Source: Gammaproteobacteria bacterium
GTDB taxonomy: Bacteria > Pseudomonadota > Gammaproteobacteria > SZUA-229
Reading direction: 5' to 3'
Assembly: GCA_029287815.1 (NCBI GenBank)
Contig: JARFQK010000015.1
Location: 1-6,448, forward strand
Length of the DNA stretch: 6,448 bases
The position numbers and the translations under genes are program-made. Below are positions 6,301-6,448 of the stretch, one piece after another (position 1 is the first letter of the stretch; each line of letters begins with the position of its first letter). The notes beneath the pieces are model-generated. The model was not told where the DNA came from. It saw only the letters and a program-made list of their open reading frames with translations, and ran no database searches.

Positions 6301-6448
6301 CACACCAACGGGTGCAACTGAATCGCTTTTCCTTCGATCAAAACCGGTTCGAACGCCTGAATACCGAGACGGTGCAGCGTCGGTGCGCGGTTCAACATGA
6401 CCGGATGCTCGCGGATGACTTGATCCAGAATGTCCCAGACTTCGCTGC
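3399..6448 (-). CDS. rpoC: DNA-directed RNA polymerase subunit beta', C-terminal about 1015 residues (5' end outside window)
   Basis: Beta' is the catalytic subunit of RNA polymerase. The frame is open to the right edge, where it enters at about E. coli residue 406 (visible start SEVWDILDQVIREHPV), and ends at TGA 3399-3401. The Mg2+-binding active-site motif NADFDGDQM is intact, with its three Asp codons between 6284 and 6270. The second zinc site has all four Cys (E. coli 814, 888, 895, 898), at codons 5222-5220, 5000-4998, 4979-4977 and 4970-4968. The bridge helix precedes this, and the trigger-loop MRTFH is at 4868-4854. Spacing from residue 460 to 936 equals E. coli with no indels. The gammaproteobacterial SI3 insertion follows (roughly 4830-4290), then the conserved DITGGLPRVADLFEAR and the jaw. 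The ppGpp site 1 residues visible here (Arg417, Lys615, Asp622, Tyr626 in E. coli numbering) are conserved. The last ~50 residues form an Ala/Glu-rich tail. rpoB is expected just off the right edge. Confidence 0.99.
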   Translation of the reverse strand, partial: SEVWDILDQVIREHPVMLNRAPTLHRLGIQAFEPVLIEGKAIQLHPLVCTAFNADFDGDQMAVHVPLSIEAQLETRALMMSTNNILSPASGEPIIVPSQDIVLGLYYMTRESVNAPGEGMIFADIDEVHRARESGAAHLQAKCKARVREVVFDQDGNPVERRIVADTTVGRALLSEILPEGLPFELVNRDLNKKAISSLINACYRQVGLKETVIFADQLMYTGFRYSTRAGVSIAISDMVIPEEKEPILTNAEVEVKEIQDQYTSGLVTNGERYNKVVDIWSHANDAVAKAMMDKLGTEDVQDADGNTVKQTSFNNIFIMADSGARGSAAQIRQLAGMRGLMAKPDGSIIETPITANFREGLNVLQYFISTHGARKGLADTALKTANSGYLTRRLVDVAQDLVVVNYDCGTENGLSMQPIIEGGDVVMPLDELALGRVVAVDVYRAGSDEVVIPAGTFLDEQWVEQLEKLGVDEILVRSVITCENTHGVCASCYGRDLARGHIVNKGEAIGVIAAQSIGEPGTQLTMRTFHIGGAASRAASASNIVVKNKGSVRLHHIKVVEQGNGNLVAVSRSGELGVIDEHGRERERYKVPYGAVISVADGGEVESGQIVANWDPHTHPIITEVAGKVKFTDFSEGVSVQKETDEITGLSSVVVIDPKQRASAGKDMRPLITLVDDNGKDLCIAGTEIPARYFLPSGAIININDGSGVAIGDVIARIPQESSKTRDITGGLPRVADLFEARKPKESAIMAETTGTVSFGKETKGKQRLIITQDNNETVESLIPKWRHINVFEGEHVEQGEIIADGELNPHDILRLLGTEALANYLVKEIQDVYRLQGVKINDKHIEVVIRQMLRKVEIIEGGESSYLKGEIVERSSVIEENEKLEAIGKVPAIYEQILLGITKGSLVTESFISAASFQETTRVLTEAAVRGSSDSLRGLKENVIVGRLIPAGTGLAYHEERRHRRTAALEEAFRSEAELAEAEAERAAAEQADDADASTGTSDQSETQAQQDA

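Noticed and set aside
3399..6448. Split intein or insertion in rpoC, or loss of zinc or catalytic residues
   Set aside because: Codon spacing between all landmark residues from 460 to 936 matches E. coli, and the Asp, Cys and trigger-loop residues are all present.

Overview
The window is a core housekeeping segment from a bacterium, most probably a gammaproteobacterium. It carries the rpoC–str junction, with every gene on the minus strand. Reading in the direction of transcription (right to left), the order is: rpoC (RNA polymerase beta', 5' end outside the window), an intergenic region with a promoter and a hairpin, rpsL (S12), rpsG (S7), fusA (EF-G) and tuf (EF-Tu, only the first 57 codons). 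The taxonomic call rests on three things. The beta' numbering matches E. coli with no indel from about residue 406 to residue 936. The SI3 insertion follows the trigger loop. The S7, S12 and EF-G sequences are of E. coli type. Having rpoC directly upstream of rpsL is the arrangement of Pseudomonas/Xanthomonas-like lineages rather than E. coli, where the rpoBC and str loci are separate. A genus cannot be named from this sequence.

Layout: 6448-3399 rpoC; 3398-3199 intergenic (200 bp); 3198-2824 rpsL; 13-bp gap; 2810-2340 rpsG; 36-bp gap; 2303-204 fusA (GTG start); 32-bp gap; 171-1 tuf (GTG start). The rpoC–rpsL gap holds a near-consensus sigma70 promoter (TTGACA, 17 bp, TAGAAT) with a GC-rich discriminator. 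A strong 9-bp GC-rich hairpin followed by a T-rich stretch lies just downstream of the predicted start site. That hairpin is placed to end rpoC transcripts, and it also sits at the very 5' end of the new str mRNA.

The genes work together in gene expression. Beta' is the catalytic subunit of RNA polymerase. S12 and S7 are small-subunit proteins, at the decoding centre and the head respectively. EF-G drives translocation and EF-Tu delivers aminoacyl-tRNA. The protein sequences look intact and conventional, with the key catalytic, zinc-binding and GTPase residues in place. I see no mobile elements, CRISPR arrays, RNA genes or foreign genes. The points worth a second look are regulatory: the promoter/hairpin arrangement, possible alternative folds around the rpsL ribosome-binding site, a hairpin in the rpsG–fusA gap, and an rpsL–rpsG gap too short for the E. 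coli-type S7 feedback site.
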